From the NCBI RefSeq assembly GCF_022171985.1, contig NZ_JAJVHF010000001.1, forward strand, positions 1,054,001 to 1,118,000: a stretch of 64,000 bases of DNA, given 5' to 3'. Positions 37,046 to 45,673 of this stretch are shown piece by piece. This DNA is from Huaxiibacter chinensis (GTDB lineage: Bacteria > Pseudomonadota > Gammaproteobacteria > Enterobacterales > Enterobacteriaceae). Within the stretch, counting starts at the first letter, position 1. Each line of letters begins with the position of its first letter. The position numbers and the translations under genes are program-made. The notes under the pieces were generated by a model, which ran no database searches, had not been told where the DNA came from, and saw only the letters and a list, made by a program, of their open reading frames with translations.

Positions 37046-38041
37046 ATGGCCAAAACAGTTGAACAAATAGCGAAGGATTTGAATTTATCCGTGACCACCG
37101 TGCGTCTGGTGCTGAGCGGAAAAGCCGAACAGTACCGGATCAGCGTGAAAACGCAGGCCAGAATTAATGAGCATGTCGAGCGCTACGGCTACACCCTGAA
37201 CCACTCGGCCCGCAGTCTGAAGCTGAATAAAACCGAAACGCTGGGCCTTATCGTGCCCAATATTTCCAACGTATTCTTCGCCACGCTCGCCGAAAAACTG
37301 GAATTGCGCTGCCGTCGTTCGGGCTATCAGCTGATGATTAGCTGTACCTACAACGACGTGGATTACGAGAATAAACTGGTCAAAGCCTTAATGGCGCGCA
37401 ATGTGGACGGTCTGTTTATCGTCCCGTCCACGCTGGAAAACCAGCAGCACCATCTTCGCCAGATCCATAAGCCGCTGGTACTGCTTGACCGGGATTTTGG
37501 CTTTACCGACAACGCGCTGGTCGAAAGTCATAACGAAGCCGGGGGCGATGAACTGACCCGCAGTATGCTGAGCGAGGGTCCAACGCCGCTCTGGTTTCTG
37601 GTCGGCGATACCGCCCTTCCCAGCATCACCGACCGTTTAAACGGCTATCTGCACGCGCTGCACGCGGCGGGCATTGACCATCGCGACTGGGTCATTGAAG
37701 GGCCTGACAATACGCCCCAGGGCGGCTACGCCCTGATGAATACGCTTATCGACAGTCGCGGGCTCCCGCAGGCCTTTATCGCCTCGTCCTTGCCGGTTCT
37801 TGAAGGCGCAATTGAAGCCTTGCGCACACGTACCGGTTCGGTGCCGAGGGAGATCAATATCGGTACCTTCGATGAACACCCCATGCTGGGATTTCTGCCG
37901 AACAGCGTCTGGTCGATGCAGCAGGATGAGGATACCTGGGCGGAAAAAGCGTTTGAACTGATGCAGCGAGCCATCGATGGCGAAGCGGTCAACGAGACGG
38001 CGAAAGTCGATATGAAGCTGGTCAAACGTTCCCGTCAGTAA
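37046..38041 (+). CDS. LacI-family regulator of the sugar island
   Basis: 331 residues. The N-terminal helix-turn-helix (TVEQIAKDLNLSVTTVRLVLSGKAEQYRIS) is of the Cra/FruR sub-type, recognisable from the AEQYRIS tail of the headpiece. The rest is a periplasmic-binding-protein-like effector domain (LGLIVPNISNVFFATLAEKLE). It is encoded inside the operon it probably controls, between the kinase and fucA. The Cra-like headpiece fits the 16-bp palindromes found three times in the island, whose shape resembles the Cra operator. The inducer is unknown; a phosphorylated intermediate of D-arabinose or L-fucose breakdown is plausible. Confidence 0.82.
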   Translation: MAKTVEQIAKDLNLSVTTVRLVLSGKAEQYRISVKTQARINEHVERYGYTLNHSARSLKLNKTETLGLIVPNISNVFFATLAEKLELRCRRSGYQLMISCTYNDVDYENKLVKALMARNVDGLFIVPSTLENQQHHLRQIHKPLVLLDRDFGFTDNALVESHNEAGGDELTRSMLSEGPTPLWFLVGDTALPSITDRLNGYLHALHAAGIDHRDWVIEGPDNTPQGGYALMNTLIDSRGLPQAFIASSLPVLEGAIEALRTRTGSVPREINIGTFDEHPMLGFLPNSVWSMQQDEDTWAEKAFELMQRAIDGEAVNETAKVDMKLVKRSRQ

Positions 38042-38068
38042 AATTAAAACTGTACCCGGAGAATAAAA

Positions 38069-38716
38069 ATGGAACGAGCCCGTTTAGCCAGAGACATTAT
38101 TGATACCTGCCTTGAGATGACCCACCTGGGTTTAAATCAGGGCACCGCCGGAAACGTCAGCGTGCGCTACCGTGACGGTATGCTCATTACGCCTACCGGC
38201 ATCCCGTATGAGCGCCTCACCGAAGAGAGCATCGTTTTTGTTGATGCACAGGGGCATCACGAAGCGGGGAAACTCCCGTCGAGCGAATGGCGTTTTCATC
38301 AGGTCGTGTACCACACCCGCCCGGATGCCCATGCCGTCATCCATAACCATGCGGTGAACTGCACGGCAGTCTCGATTCTGAATCGCCCCATTCCAGCCAT
38401 TCATTACATGATTGCCGCCGCAGGGGGAAACTCCATTCCCTGCGCCCCGTACGCCACCTTTGGCACCCGGGCGCTGTCGGAACATGTTGCGGTCGCGCTG
38501 CGCGATCGTAAGGCCACGTTATTGCAGCATCACGGGCTCATCACCTGTGAAGACAATCTTGAAAAAGCCTTGTGGCTGGCGCAGGAAGTCGAAGTCCTGG
38601 CAAAACTGTACCTGAAGACGCTGGCAATTGTGGATCCCGTGCCGGTATTAAGTAACGAGGAGATCGCCGTCGTTCTGGAGAAATTCAAAAGCTACGGCCT
38701 GCGCGTCGAGGCGTAA
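38069..38716 (+). CDS. fucA: L-fuculose-1-phosphate aldolase FucA
   Basis: 215 residues, the E. coli length, and clearly FucA (MERARLARDIIDTCLEMTHLGLNQGTAGNVSVRY...). It is a class II zinc aldolase: the ligands His92, His94 and His155 and the catalytic Glu73 are all in place. It splits L-fuculose 1-phosphate into DHAP and L-lactaldehyde, and D-ribulose 1-phosphate into DHAP and glycolaldehyde. In E. coli fucA is next to fucO; here it closes the ABC operon, separated from fucIKU, and ends at a strong bidirectional terminator. Confidence 0.95.
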   Translation: MERARLARDIIDTCLEMTHLGLNQGTAGNVSVRYRDGMLITPTGIPYERLTEESIVFVDAQGHHEAGKLPSSEWRFHQVVYHTRPDAHAVIHNHAVNCTAVSILNRPIPAIHYMIAAAGGNSIPCAPYATFGTRALSEHVAVALRDRKATLLQHHGLITCEDNLEKALWLAQEVEVLAKLYLKTLAIVDPVPVLSNEEIAVVLEKFKSYGLRVEA

Positions 38717-38752
38717 AAAAGGCCCCTCTGATCTTCTCAGAGGGGCCTTTTT
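38716..38752. terminator. Bidirectional terminator between fucA and the GPH symporter
   Basis: A perfect 11-bp stem GGCCCCTCTGA / TCAGAGGGGCC with a 5-nt loop, flanked by AAAAA and TTTTT, so it works for both convergent operons. Confidence 0.93.
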
Positions 38753-38769
38753 CAGCGTAGCGCAGAGGT

Positions 38770-40113
38770 TCACACTGTGCCGGGCAAGCGTTTTGTCGAC
38801 ACCATCTCAACGTAGTAGGCGTTGTTAATAAAATAGCCCTTCAAAATCCATCCGGTCAGCAGATAAAACAGCGCCGGTACCAGCAGCATAATGGTTGAAA
38901 GGCCCTGAACGGCAGTTGCAGAGACGTCACCCTGCGCCTGATAGCCCACATAATCCAGAAGATAACCGGTAATCGGCCCGGCAATGCCCATGCCCAGCTT
39001 CTGGCAGAACGAAATCATTCCTATCCCCAGTCCCGAGGCGTCAATGCCTGTTTTGTAATAACCATACTCCGCCGCTTCGGTAATAGACGACCAGAGAATG
39101 GGCGTATTAATCTGCGAAACCGTCGAGCAAAGGAGATAGAACAGCGTGGCGCCAATGAAGTTACCCTCGTCAATCCACCACCATGCCAGAACGGAGGCCA
39201 GCGCCGAGGCATACATGGAGTAGCGAAACACCTTCACTTTGCAATAGTACCGGGTTAACGCCGTGGATATCAGCGGACCCACAATTCCCCCCACCGAGCC
39301 GACGCTCATAAACAGTGCGATGCCATAGCCATCCGTCGCATGCGCGTACGCTTTTCCGTACATGATAGCCACGCTGCCATTGACCAGAAAACCGATAAAC
39401 AGCACCACCATCACCATGCTCATCCGCAGCCACTGATCGTTTTGACACAATCCCCTTATCTGCCGCGGCAGGGGTTCGGCGGGTGCCGTCTGGCGCACCC
39501 TCTCCTTCACGTTAAAGGCGCAAAAGAGCATGATCGCCACGCTCACCGCCCCTACCACGGCAAAGGCTATCGCATAGCGACTCTCCGCATTCCCCCCTTC
39601 CGTCACCCAGTACGGCACAAAGGTCGACACAATGAGCGTCGCCACTTTGGCCATCGGAAAACGAAACGCGTTGGCATTCAGCCGTTCCTGAGGATCGGTA
39701 GTAATAACCCCAATCAACGAAATATACGGAATGGCCAGCACCGTAAAGGCCAGGCTGTTAAAGATATAAGCGCCGGTCGACCACGCCATTTTGGCACTGT
39801 AGGTTTCCCCTACCGTGGTAAATAATAGCCAGAGCGACACACCAAACGGCAGCGCGCCAATAATGAGCCAGTGCCGATAGCGACCATAGCGGGTTTTAAC
39901 TTTATTCGTCAAAATACCCATGAGCGGATCGGAAAAAGCGTCGATGGTTCTGACAATCATTAATATCCAGCCAGCATCGACGGGTGTCAGACCGACAACC
40001 TGAATTAAAAAGGCATAGATTAATATAGAGGCTGAAATAATAGAGATAGTCAGCCCCATATCCCCGGCGCCGTAAGCGCTTTTTTCGAATATGGACAGAC
40101 GTGTATTCATCAT
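38770..40113 (-). CDS. GPH-family (MelB-like) sugar:cation symporter
   Basis: 447 residues with about 12 membrane segments. The glycoside-pentoside-hexuronide signature is visible as IVRTIDAFSDPLMGILTNKVKTRYGRYRHW, the MelB-type motif near residue 55. It should import an oligosaccharide or glycoside across the inner membrane with H+ or Na+. It lies 58 bp downstream of a GH172-like hydrolase on the same strand, the usual pairing of a GPH porter with the enzyme that cleaves its substrate inside the cell. Upstream of the pair is a copy of the island operator. Adjacent ATGs at 40113 and 40110 are both possible starts. Confidence 0.85.
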   Translation of the reverse strand: MMNTRLSIFEKSAYGAGDMGLTISIISASILIYAFLIQVVGLTPVDAGWILMIVRTIDAFSDPLMGILTNKVKTRYGRYRHWLIIGALPFGVSLWLLFTTVGETYSAKMAWSTGAYIFNSLAFTVLAIPYISLIGVITTDPQERLNANAFRFPMAKVATLIVSTFVPYWVTEGGNAESRYAIAFAVVGAVSVAIMLFCAFNVKERVRQTAPAEPLPRQIRGLCQNDQWLRMSMVMVVLFIGFLVNGSVAIMYGKAYAHATDGYGIALFMSVGSVGGIVGPLISTALTRYYCKVKVFRYSMYASALASVLAWWWIDEGNFIGATLFYLLCSTVSQINTPILWSSITEAAEYGYYKTGIDASGLGIGMISFCQKLGMGIAGPITGYLLDYVGYQAQGDVSATAVQGLSTIMLLVPALFYLLTGWILKGYFINNAYYVEMVSTKRLPGTV

Positions 40114-40171
40114 TTTATCGTCTTATAAAGGCGCCCCCGTTGAGCACACCCGAAAGCGCCAGAGGGGTTGA

Positions 40172-41503
40172 TCAGGAGCCTGAGCCGTTATCCACATTCC
40201 GTTGAGATTTTTCACGGGTCGCGAGGATCTTTTTATCAATCTCCCGCTGGCGCAACGCAGACCAATGCTCAAACCGGGCCTGGGCCCGCGCTTTTTGTGC
40301 CACCATCTCCGCATTCAGTTCCACGTCCTGAAACGGCGGGAACGCGTCGCCGGGTCGGCCCGGTATGCGCGTTTCCACTGGCTGAAGCGCTAAGTGGGGC
40401 GAAGGAAGCTTTTGATACCAGTAAACCGTCGAGGACCAGTCATCCGCGAGATGGTTCGCATGTCCATGTTCCATCGTCACGCGGATGCGCTTTTTGAAAT
40501 GAACGGGATCGGTGAGGTGAAAACGGTAGCTGGTCTGAAATCCTTTCACATGAGAGTCGTGCAAGGACGATCCGTTAAATAAACCCGCGTTATCCTGCAT
40601 TCCCCACGCGTGGTTAAAATAATCTTCCGTTCCCGTGCCGTGAATGCGTGGCGGCCAGGGAGCGTCATCATCGATAAAGATCATCTCATCGCCTTCGCCC
40701 CACCAGGTAGACTGGCGATGGCGCACCGATAAATTACAACCGATATAATGCCCCTCGCCCGCCACGTCCATCAGCACATAATTATTATTGCCGTTCAGCT
40801 CGGTAATATTCACCTCCGGGCTGTTCACCTGTAATTCCGGCGCCCAGCCTTTGCACGGATTTTCTCGCTTCCACCAGGCGTGAAAGCGAGCAATATTATC
40901 CCCATGCGGTTGGGGATAGAGCTCATAATCAATATTAAAATACTGCCCGTAAGGCACATCGTTTTGATTTTCAACTTCGATTATCGCCCGCTCGTTAAAG
41001 GGCATAGGCAGATAACAATTGAGCGCGGCGGTTCCCCCGGGTTTAAAACACTCCTCGGGTCTGACAGAGACGCTGAACGGCAGCGAGTGAAAATTCGCGG
41101 GAATGCTGTGACCCAGACAGAAAAAATCCCCCAGCGGCACAATCACCGAGGGAACCGTCTGATTATCCCAGTACATCTTTAACACCACTTTGCGGTAATA
41201 GGCCTCGTCGTGATCTTCCCAGCTCACCCCCAGCGCGTTATTGATTTCATTAATGGGCGCAACGTATTGCCCAAGCGTTGGATCTATCAGTCCCGGCCCC
41301 AGAAGACGGCGGCAAAACTGCGTCATCCAGATGTGCGTAATGCAGCCACTCCCCGAGATATCGGCCAGCCGTATGGTTTCGCCGGGCGGGATCATCCAGT
41401 AGTCCTGATTTCTGCCGCTTTGATCCCAGCTCGACAGCCGCCCGCTTCGGGCATTTTTAATATGAGACAGAGTATGTAGAAACCCCTGGTGAGACTCTGA
41501 CAT
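40172..41503 (-). CDS. DUF2961 / GH172-like glycoside hydrolase
   Basis: 443 residues of the DUF2961 family, now glycoside hydrolase family 172. Characterised members act on alpha-D-fructofuranosides (difructose dianhydride) or D-arabinofuranosides. The two conserved acidic clusters are present: STWWGEGDEMIFIDDD (Glu270, Glu273) and GTGTEDYF (Glu293), which should supply the catalytic glutamates. Other family hallmarks are GSGCITHIWMT near residue 53 and PLGDFF near 123. There is no signal peptide, so it acts in the cytoplasm on a substrate brought in by the GPH porter downstream. Given the neighbouring D-arabinose-capable fuc enzymes, a D-arabinofuranosidase is the more attractive guess; fructofuranosidase remains open. 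Confidence 0.8.
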   Translation of the reverse strand: MSESHQGFLHTLSHIKNARSGRLSSWDQSGRNQDYWMIPPGETIRLADISGSGCITHIWMTQFCRRLLGPGLIDPTLGQYVAPINEINNALGVSWEDHDEAYYRKVVLKMYWDNQTVPSVIVPLGDFFCLGHSIPANFHSLPFSVSVRPEECFKPGGTAALNCYLPMPFNERAIIEVENQNDVPYGQYFNIDYELYPQPHGDNIARFHAWWKRENPCKGWAPELQVNSPEVNITELNGNNNYVLMDVAGEGHYIGCNLSVRHRQSTWWGEGDEMIFIDDDAPWPPRIHGTGTEDYFNHAWGMQDNAGLFNGSSLHDSHVKGFQTSYRFHLTDPVHFKKRIRVTMEHGHANHLADDWSSTVYWYQKLPSPHLALQPVETRIPGRPGDAFPPFQDVELNAEMVAQKARAQARFEHWSALRQREIDKKILATREKSQRNVDNGSGS

Positions 41504-41882
41504 GTTGCTCTCCTTTGCGTGTTAAAACAGAAGATGCGACCCGCCATTTGCGCACAGCTCTATCGCCCTGACAGGAAGACAGAAATATAAAAATTCAATG
41601 CTAAGTCGAGTTAGCAAAATAGTTTTTTTATTATTTCAACGCAATATTATTTCCAGGAGACTGTGATTAGGGTCATTTAAAATATCGCATCTTATTGATT
41701 AACAAGACGGGAGAGAATATTTTCATAATGAATATTATAATCCCGAGAATATAAAACAGAATGACAACGCAATAATATATAAGTCATGTGAATTATATTT
41801 TTACAATGTAATGCCTGCGTTAACTGTTTACCCTCCCTCGGTTGCCGCCTAAACTATGGCCTGCTTTTTGTCAGAGGTGGTA
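41504..41882. other. Intergenic region between GH172 gene and yajR
   Basis: About 380 bp, markedly A/T-rich compared with flanking genes. It contains the island palindrome at 41600-41615 and must carry the divergent promoters of the GH172-GPH operon and yajR. No gene or repeat is seen. The shift in base composition fits an inserted island boundary. Confidence 0.55.
41600..41615. promoter_or_regulatory. Operator palindrome 3 (LacI/FruR type), GH172-GPH operon
   Basis: GCTAAGTCGAGTTAGC, identical over all 16 bp to palindrome 2, lies 97 bp upstream of the GH172-like gene. It links that operon to the fuc/ABC operons under one regulator. Confidence 0.78.
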
Positions 41883-43244
41883 ATGAACGACTATAAAATG
41901 ACGCCAGGTGAACTGCGCGCAACCTGGGGTTTAGGGACTGTTTTCTCACTACGTATGCTTGGCATGTTTATGGTCCTGCCTGTTCTGACCACATACGGTA
42001 TGGCGCTCCAGGGGGCCAGCGAAGCGCTCATTGGCCTGGCGATTGGTATCTATGGTCTGGCGCAGGCTGTGTTTCAGATTCCGTTTGGCCTGCTCTCTGA
42101 CCGCATTGGCCGCAAGCCGCTGATTGTCGGCGGACTGCTGGTATTTGTGCTTGGCAGCATCATCGCTGCTCTCTCCCACTCAATCTGGGGCATTATTCTG
42201 GGTCGCGCCTTACAAGGCTCCGGCGCGATTGCCGCCGCCGTTATGGCGCTGCTGTCCGATTTAACCCGCGAGCAGAATCGCACCAAAGCGATGGCCTTTA
42301 TTGGCGTGAGCTTCGGGGTAACGTTTGCGATCGCCATGGTGCTCGGTCCCATTATTACCCACGCGCTGGGGTTGAACGCGCTGTTCTGGATGATTGCTAT
42401 CCTTGCCAGCATTGGCATCGCGCTGACGATTTGGGTGGTGCCGGACAGTAAAAACCATGTGCTGAACCGTGAGTCCGGGATGGTGAAAGGCTGCTTCAGC
42501 AAGGTCCTCATAGAACCGCGCCTGTTGAAGCTGAATTTTGGCATCATGTGCCTGCATATTTTGCTGATGTCCACCTTTGTCGCCCTGCCGGGCCAGCTGG
42601 CAGCGGCGGGTTTCCCTGCGGCGGAACACTGGAAAATCTATCTGGTGACGATGCTTATCTCGTTCGTTTCGGTTGTGCCTTTTATCATTTACGCCGAAGT
42701 GAAGCGCCGCATGAAGCGGGTATTCGTCACCTGCGTTGTCATCCTGCTGATTGCTGAAATCGTGCTGTGGGGTTCCGGCCCGCACTTCTGGGAGCTGGTC
42801 GTGGGCGTGCAGCTCTTCTTCCTGGCCTTCAACCTGATGGAAGCATTATTGCCCTCCCTTATCAGCAAAGAGTCGCCCGCAGGTTACAAAGGCACGGCGA
42901 TGGGCATCTATTCCACCAGCCAGTTTTTAGGCGTCGCCATTGGCGGATCGCTGGGCGGTTGGGTGGATGGCTTTTTCGACTCACAAACCGTTTTTCTGGC
43001 AGGCGCGTTATTGGCCATGGTCTGGCTTCTGGTCGCCAGTACGATGAAAGAGCCGCGCTATGTAAGTAGCCTGCGCGTTGAAATTCCGGACGGCGTGGAG
43101 ATGAGCGAGGCGCTTAAACAACGGCTTGAAGCGAAAGACGGCATCAGCGAAGTGCTGATAGTGCCGCAAGAGCGCAGTGCCTACGTGAAAATCGACAGTA
43201 AAGTGACAAACCGCTTTGAGGTCGAAGAGGCGATACGCGCCTGA
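41883..43244 (+). CDS. yajR: MFS transporter YajR
   Basis: 453 residues, close to the 454 of E. coli YajR. It is a major-facilitator drug:H+ antiporter-type protein with 12 helices and motif A at GLLSDRIGRKP, followed by the characteristic C-terminal YAM domain (about 385-453, ferredoxin-like). The physiological substrate is unknown. The ATG at 41883 follows CAGAGGTGG; an earlier in-frame start at 41856 would add nine unsupported residues. It marks the return to the conserved backbone, since E. coli has cyoE-yajR neighbours. Confidence 0.93.
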   Translation: MNDYKMTPGELRATWGLGTVFSLRMLGMFMVLPVLTTYGMALQGASEALIGLAIGIYGLAQAVFQIPFGLLSDRIGRKPLIVGGLLVFVLGSIIAALSHSIWGIILGRALQGSGAIAAAVMALLSDLTREQNRTKAMAFIGVSFGVTFAIAMVLGPIITHALGLNALFWMIAILASIGIALTIWVVPDSKNHVLNRESGMVKGCFSKVLIEPRLLKLNFGIMCLHILLMSTFVALPGQLAAAGFPAAEHWKIYLVTMLISFVSVVPFIIYAEVKRRMKRVFVTCVVILLIAEIVLWGSGPHFWELVVGVQLFFLAFNLMEALLPSLISKESPAGYKGTAMGIYSTSQFLGVAIGGSLGGWVDGFFDSQTVFLAGALLAMVWLLVASTMKEPRYVSSLRVEIPDGVEMSEALKQRLEAKDGISEVLIVPQERSAYVKIDSKVTNRFEVEEAIRA

Positions 43245-43245
43245 G

Positions 43246-43272
43246 AAAAAGCCCGGGAAACCGGGCTTTTTT
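43246..43272. terminator. Bidirectional terminator between yajR and yajQ
   Basis: Stem AGCCCGG / CCGGGCT with a GAAA loop, flanked by AAAA and TTTTT, between two convergent genes. Confidence 0.9.
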
Positions 43273-43275
43273 AAT

Positions 43276-43767
43276 TTAATCGCGGAAGTTTTTAAACTGG
43301 AACGGCTGACCCAGATCGCCGCCGCGCACCAGCGCCATTACGCCCTGGAGATCGTCGCGGGATTTACCGGTCACGCGAATCTCTTCGCCCTGAATCTGCG
43401 CCTGTACCTTCAGCTTGCTGTCTTTGATGAGCTTGACGACCTTTTTCTGCATCGCGCTATCAATACCCTGCTTCAGTTTGGCTTCAACAAACCAGGTTTT
43501 GCCGCTGTGAACAAATTCGTCAGGCACGTCGAGTGAAGCGCCTTCAATGCCGCGCTTGAGCAGCTTAGCGCGCAAGATGTCCAGCAGCTGATTGACCTGG
43601 AAATCAGATTCGCTTAAAACCTTGATGGTCTTATTTGCGTCGTTCAGTTCAAAACTGGCCTCTACGCCACGAAAATCGAAGCGTGACTCAACTTCACGGC
43701 TGGCGTTGTCTACGCCGTTACGCACTTCCTGGATATCAACTTCGGAAACAATATCGAAAGATGGCAT
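43276..43767 (-). CDS. yajQ: YajQ nucleotide-binding protein
   Basis: 163 residues ([35 protein letters not shown]...), the E. coli length. It has two ferredoxin-like domains of the UPF0234 family and binds nucleotides and RNA; in Xanthomonas the homologue is a cyclic-di-GMP receptor. Its role in enterics is unsettled. The frame is open further upstream (to 43896), but the conserved start is 43767 with a GAAGGGAGAAGAAA leader. It diverges from panE. Confidence 0.94.
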   Translation of the reverse strand: MPSFDIVSEVDIQEVRNGVDNASREVESRFDFRGVEASFELNDANKTIKVLSESDFQVNQLLDILRAKLLKRGIEGASLDVPDEFVHSGKTWFVEAKLKQGIDSAMQKKVVKLIKDSKLKVQAQIQGEEIRVTGKSRDDLQGVMALVRGGDLGQPFQFKNFRD

Positions 43768-43894
43768 CTTTTCTTCTCCCTTCACATTTGTTGCGTTGCA
43801 TAATACCCGCAACGAGGCATAACTCAACAGTAGCTTAGCTGACGGCGCTATACTTAGGCCGTAACACCTGCGCAGTTTCAGGTGAGGAGGAATC

Positions 43895-44806
43895 ATGAAA
43901 ATTACCGTGCTCGGATGCGGCGCGCTCGGTCAGCTCTGGCTGACTGCTCTTCGAAAGCAGGGACACGAGGTTCAAGGCTGGTTGCGCGTTCCGCAGCCCT
44001 ATTGCAGCGTCAACTTAATCGAGGAAGATGGCACAATCTTTAATGAGTCCCTCATTGCCAACGATCCCGATTTCCTGGCGCAAAGCGACCTGCTGCTGGT
44101 GACATTAAAGGCCTGGCAGGTGTCAGATGCGGTAAAAGCCCTGACCGCCACGCTCCCGAAAACCTCGCCGATAATCCTGTTGCATAACGGCATGGGGACC
44201 ATCGATGAGCTAAAAAATAGTGATCACCCGCTGCTGATGGCAACCACAACCCATGCAGCCAGACGTGACGGTAACATCATCATTCACGTCGCCAGCGGTA
44301 TTACCCATATTGGTCCGGCGAAAACGCAGGACGCTGATTACAGTTATCTGGCGGATATTTTGCAGCATGTCCTGCCGGATGTGGCCTGGCACAATAATAT
44401 CCGCCCGCAGCTGTGGCGTAAGCTGGCGGTGAATTGCGTGATCAATCCGCTAACGGCTCTGTGGGATTGTCCTAATGGTGAACTGAAAAATCATCCGCAG
44501 GAGATCGCCGCGCTGTGCGAAGAAGTGGCGGCCGTTATCCAGCGTGAGGGCTTACACTCCTCTGTCGAAGATGTCCGTTATTTTGTCGATCAGGTCATCG
44601 ATAGCACGGCAGAAAATATCTCATCAATGTTGCAGGACGTGCGTGCACAGCGCCATACCGAAATCGACTATATCACCGGCTATCTGTTAAAGCGCGCCCG
44701 GGCCCACGGGATCAACGTGCCGGAAAACGCCCGTCTGTATGACCGAGTAAAACGTAAGGAGAGTGAATATGAGCGTGTCGGCACTGATTTGCCTCGCCCC
44801 TGGTAG
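43895..44806 (+). CDS. panE: 2-Dehydropantoate 2-reductase PanE
   Basis: 303 residues, the E. coli length. It reduces ketopantoate to pantoate with NADPH in pantothenate and CoA synthesis. The dinucleotide loop is [11 protein letters not shown] at residues 5-15; the catalytic lysine is in [17 protein letters not shown] strong GAGGAGGAATC site precedes the ATG. Its 3' end overlaps yajL by 38 bp in another frame. Confidence 0.96.
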   Translation: MKITVLGCGALGQLWLTALRKQGHEVQGWLRVPQPYCSVNLIEEDGTIFNESLIANDPDFLAQSDLLLVTLKAWQVSDAVKALTATLPKTSPIILLHNGMGTIDELKNSDHPLLMATTTHAARRDGNIIIHVASGITHIGPAKTQDADYSYLADILQHVLPDVAWHNNIRPQLWRKLAVNCVINPLTALWDCPNGELKNHPQEIAALCEEVAAVIQREGLHSSVEDVRYFVDQVIDSTAENISSMLQDVRAQRHTEIDYITGYLLKRARAHGINVPENARLYDRVKRKESEYERVGTDLPRPW

Positions 44807-45362
44807 CGAAGAGACCGAAGCGGTCACGACTATCGATCTGCTGGTGCGCGCAGGCATCCAGGTCACCACCGCCAGCGTCGCCAGCGATGGCGATCGGCTC
44901 ATCACCTGCTCGCGCGGGGTCAAGATTATGGCGGACGCCCCGCTGGTCGAAGTGGCCGACGGTGATTATGACGTTATCGTTCTGCCCGGCGGTCTGAAAG
45001 GGGCGGAATGTTTTCGCGACAGTCCGCTGCTGGTGGAAACCGTTCGGCAGTTTCACCTCTCCGGGCGGCTCGTTGCGGCGATCTGTGCCGCGGCTGGCAC
45101 GGTGCTGGTCCCGCACAATCTTTTCCCGATTGGCAATATGACCGGCTTCCCGGCGCTGAAAGAGACCATACCTGAAGCGCAATGGGTGGATAAACGCGTC
45201 GTGTGGGACCCGCGCGTCAATCTGCTGACCAGCCAGGGGCCCGGCACCTCTATCGATTTTGCCCTGAAGCTCATCGATCTTCTGGCAGGCCGTGAAAAGG
45301 CCCATGAGGTCGCCTCTTCGCTGGTCATTGCCGCAGGCATCTTCAACTATTACGAGGCCTGA
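44769..45362 (+). CDS. yajL: YajL, DJ-1/PfpI-family protein
   Basis: 197 residues. The reactive nucleophile-elbow cysteine is Cys106 in AAICAAAG. Known as a covalent chaperone and protein deglycase candidate that protects against oxidative and glycation stress; the deglycase activity is debated. The ATG at 44769 follows AAGGAGAGTGAAT; an upstream GTG at 44763 is the longest frame but a poorer start. It overlaps the end of panE by 38 bp, implying coupled translation. Confidence 0.93.
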   Translation: MSVSALICLAPGSEETEAVTTIDLLVRAGIQVTTASVASDGDRLITCSRGVKIMADAPLVEVADGDYDVIVLPGGLKGAECFRDSPLLVETVRQFHLSGRLVAAICAAAGTVLVPHNLFPIGNMTGFPALKETIPEAQWVDKRVVWDPRVNLLTSQGPGTSIDFALKLIDLLAGREKAHEVASSLVIAAGIFNYYEA

Positions 45363-45673
45363 TTTTAACTGACGCATGCATCAGGCTGGCGCTTAGGCCA
45401 GCCGCTCCCCCCTCCTGAACAGAGTGCGTGCGCCATCACACTTCTCATCTTTCTTTGGCCTTCTGCGCCACGCCCCTTACAGAAAATCCACATTACTCAT
45501 TGATTAGAATGAAAAATTTCTGACGCCTCTGAGTCACCCCTCTGTTTGACAGAAAAATATATCCATGAAAAACTCACCTCAACTGGCATATACCAGTTGA
45601 AAAATACGCCGCTATTTTGTCTGCGCATCACGCATGGCGGAGCACAGCAATCTCTTCTGGAGTAAGCAATGTG
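45363..45673. other. yajL-PTS intergenic region
   Basis: About 310 bp. It contains a 7-bp GC hairpin at 45384-45403 (GGCTGGC / GCCAGCC) after yajL without a U tract, a TTGACA-like -35 at 45545-45550 with no clear -10, and the GntR-type palindrome at 45581-45598. No gene is seen. Confidence 0.5.
45581..45598. promoter_or_regulatory. GntR/HutC-type operator of the PTS operon
   Basis: AACTGGCATATACCAGTT, an 18-bp palindrome with one mismatched pair, has the CTGG-N6-CCAG form typical of HutC-subfamily regulators such as NagR/DasR. It lies 76 bp before the EIIC start, so the regulator at 49024-49758 is its likely reader. Confidence 0.72.
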
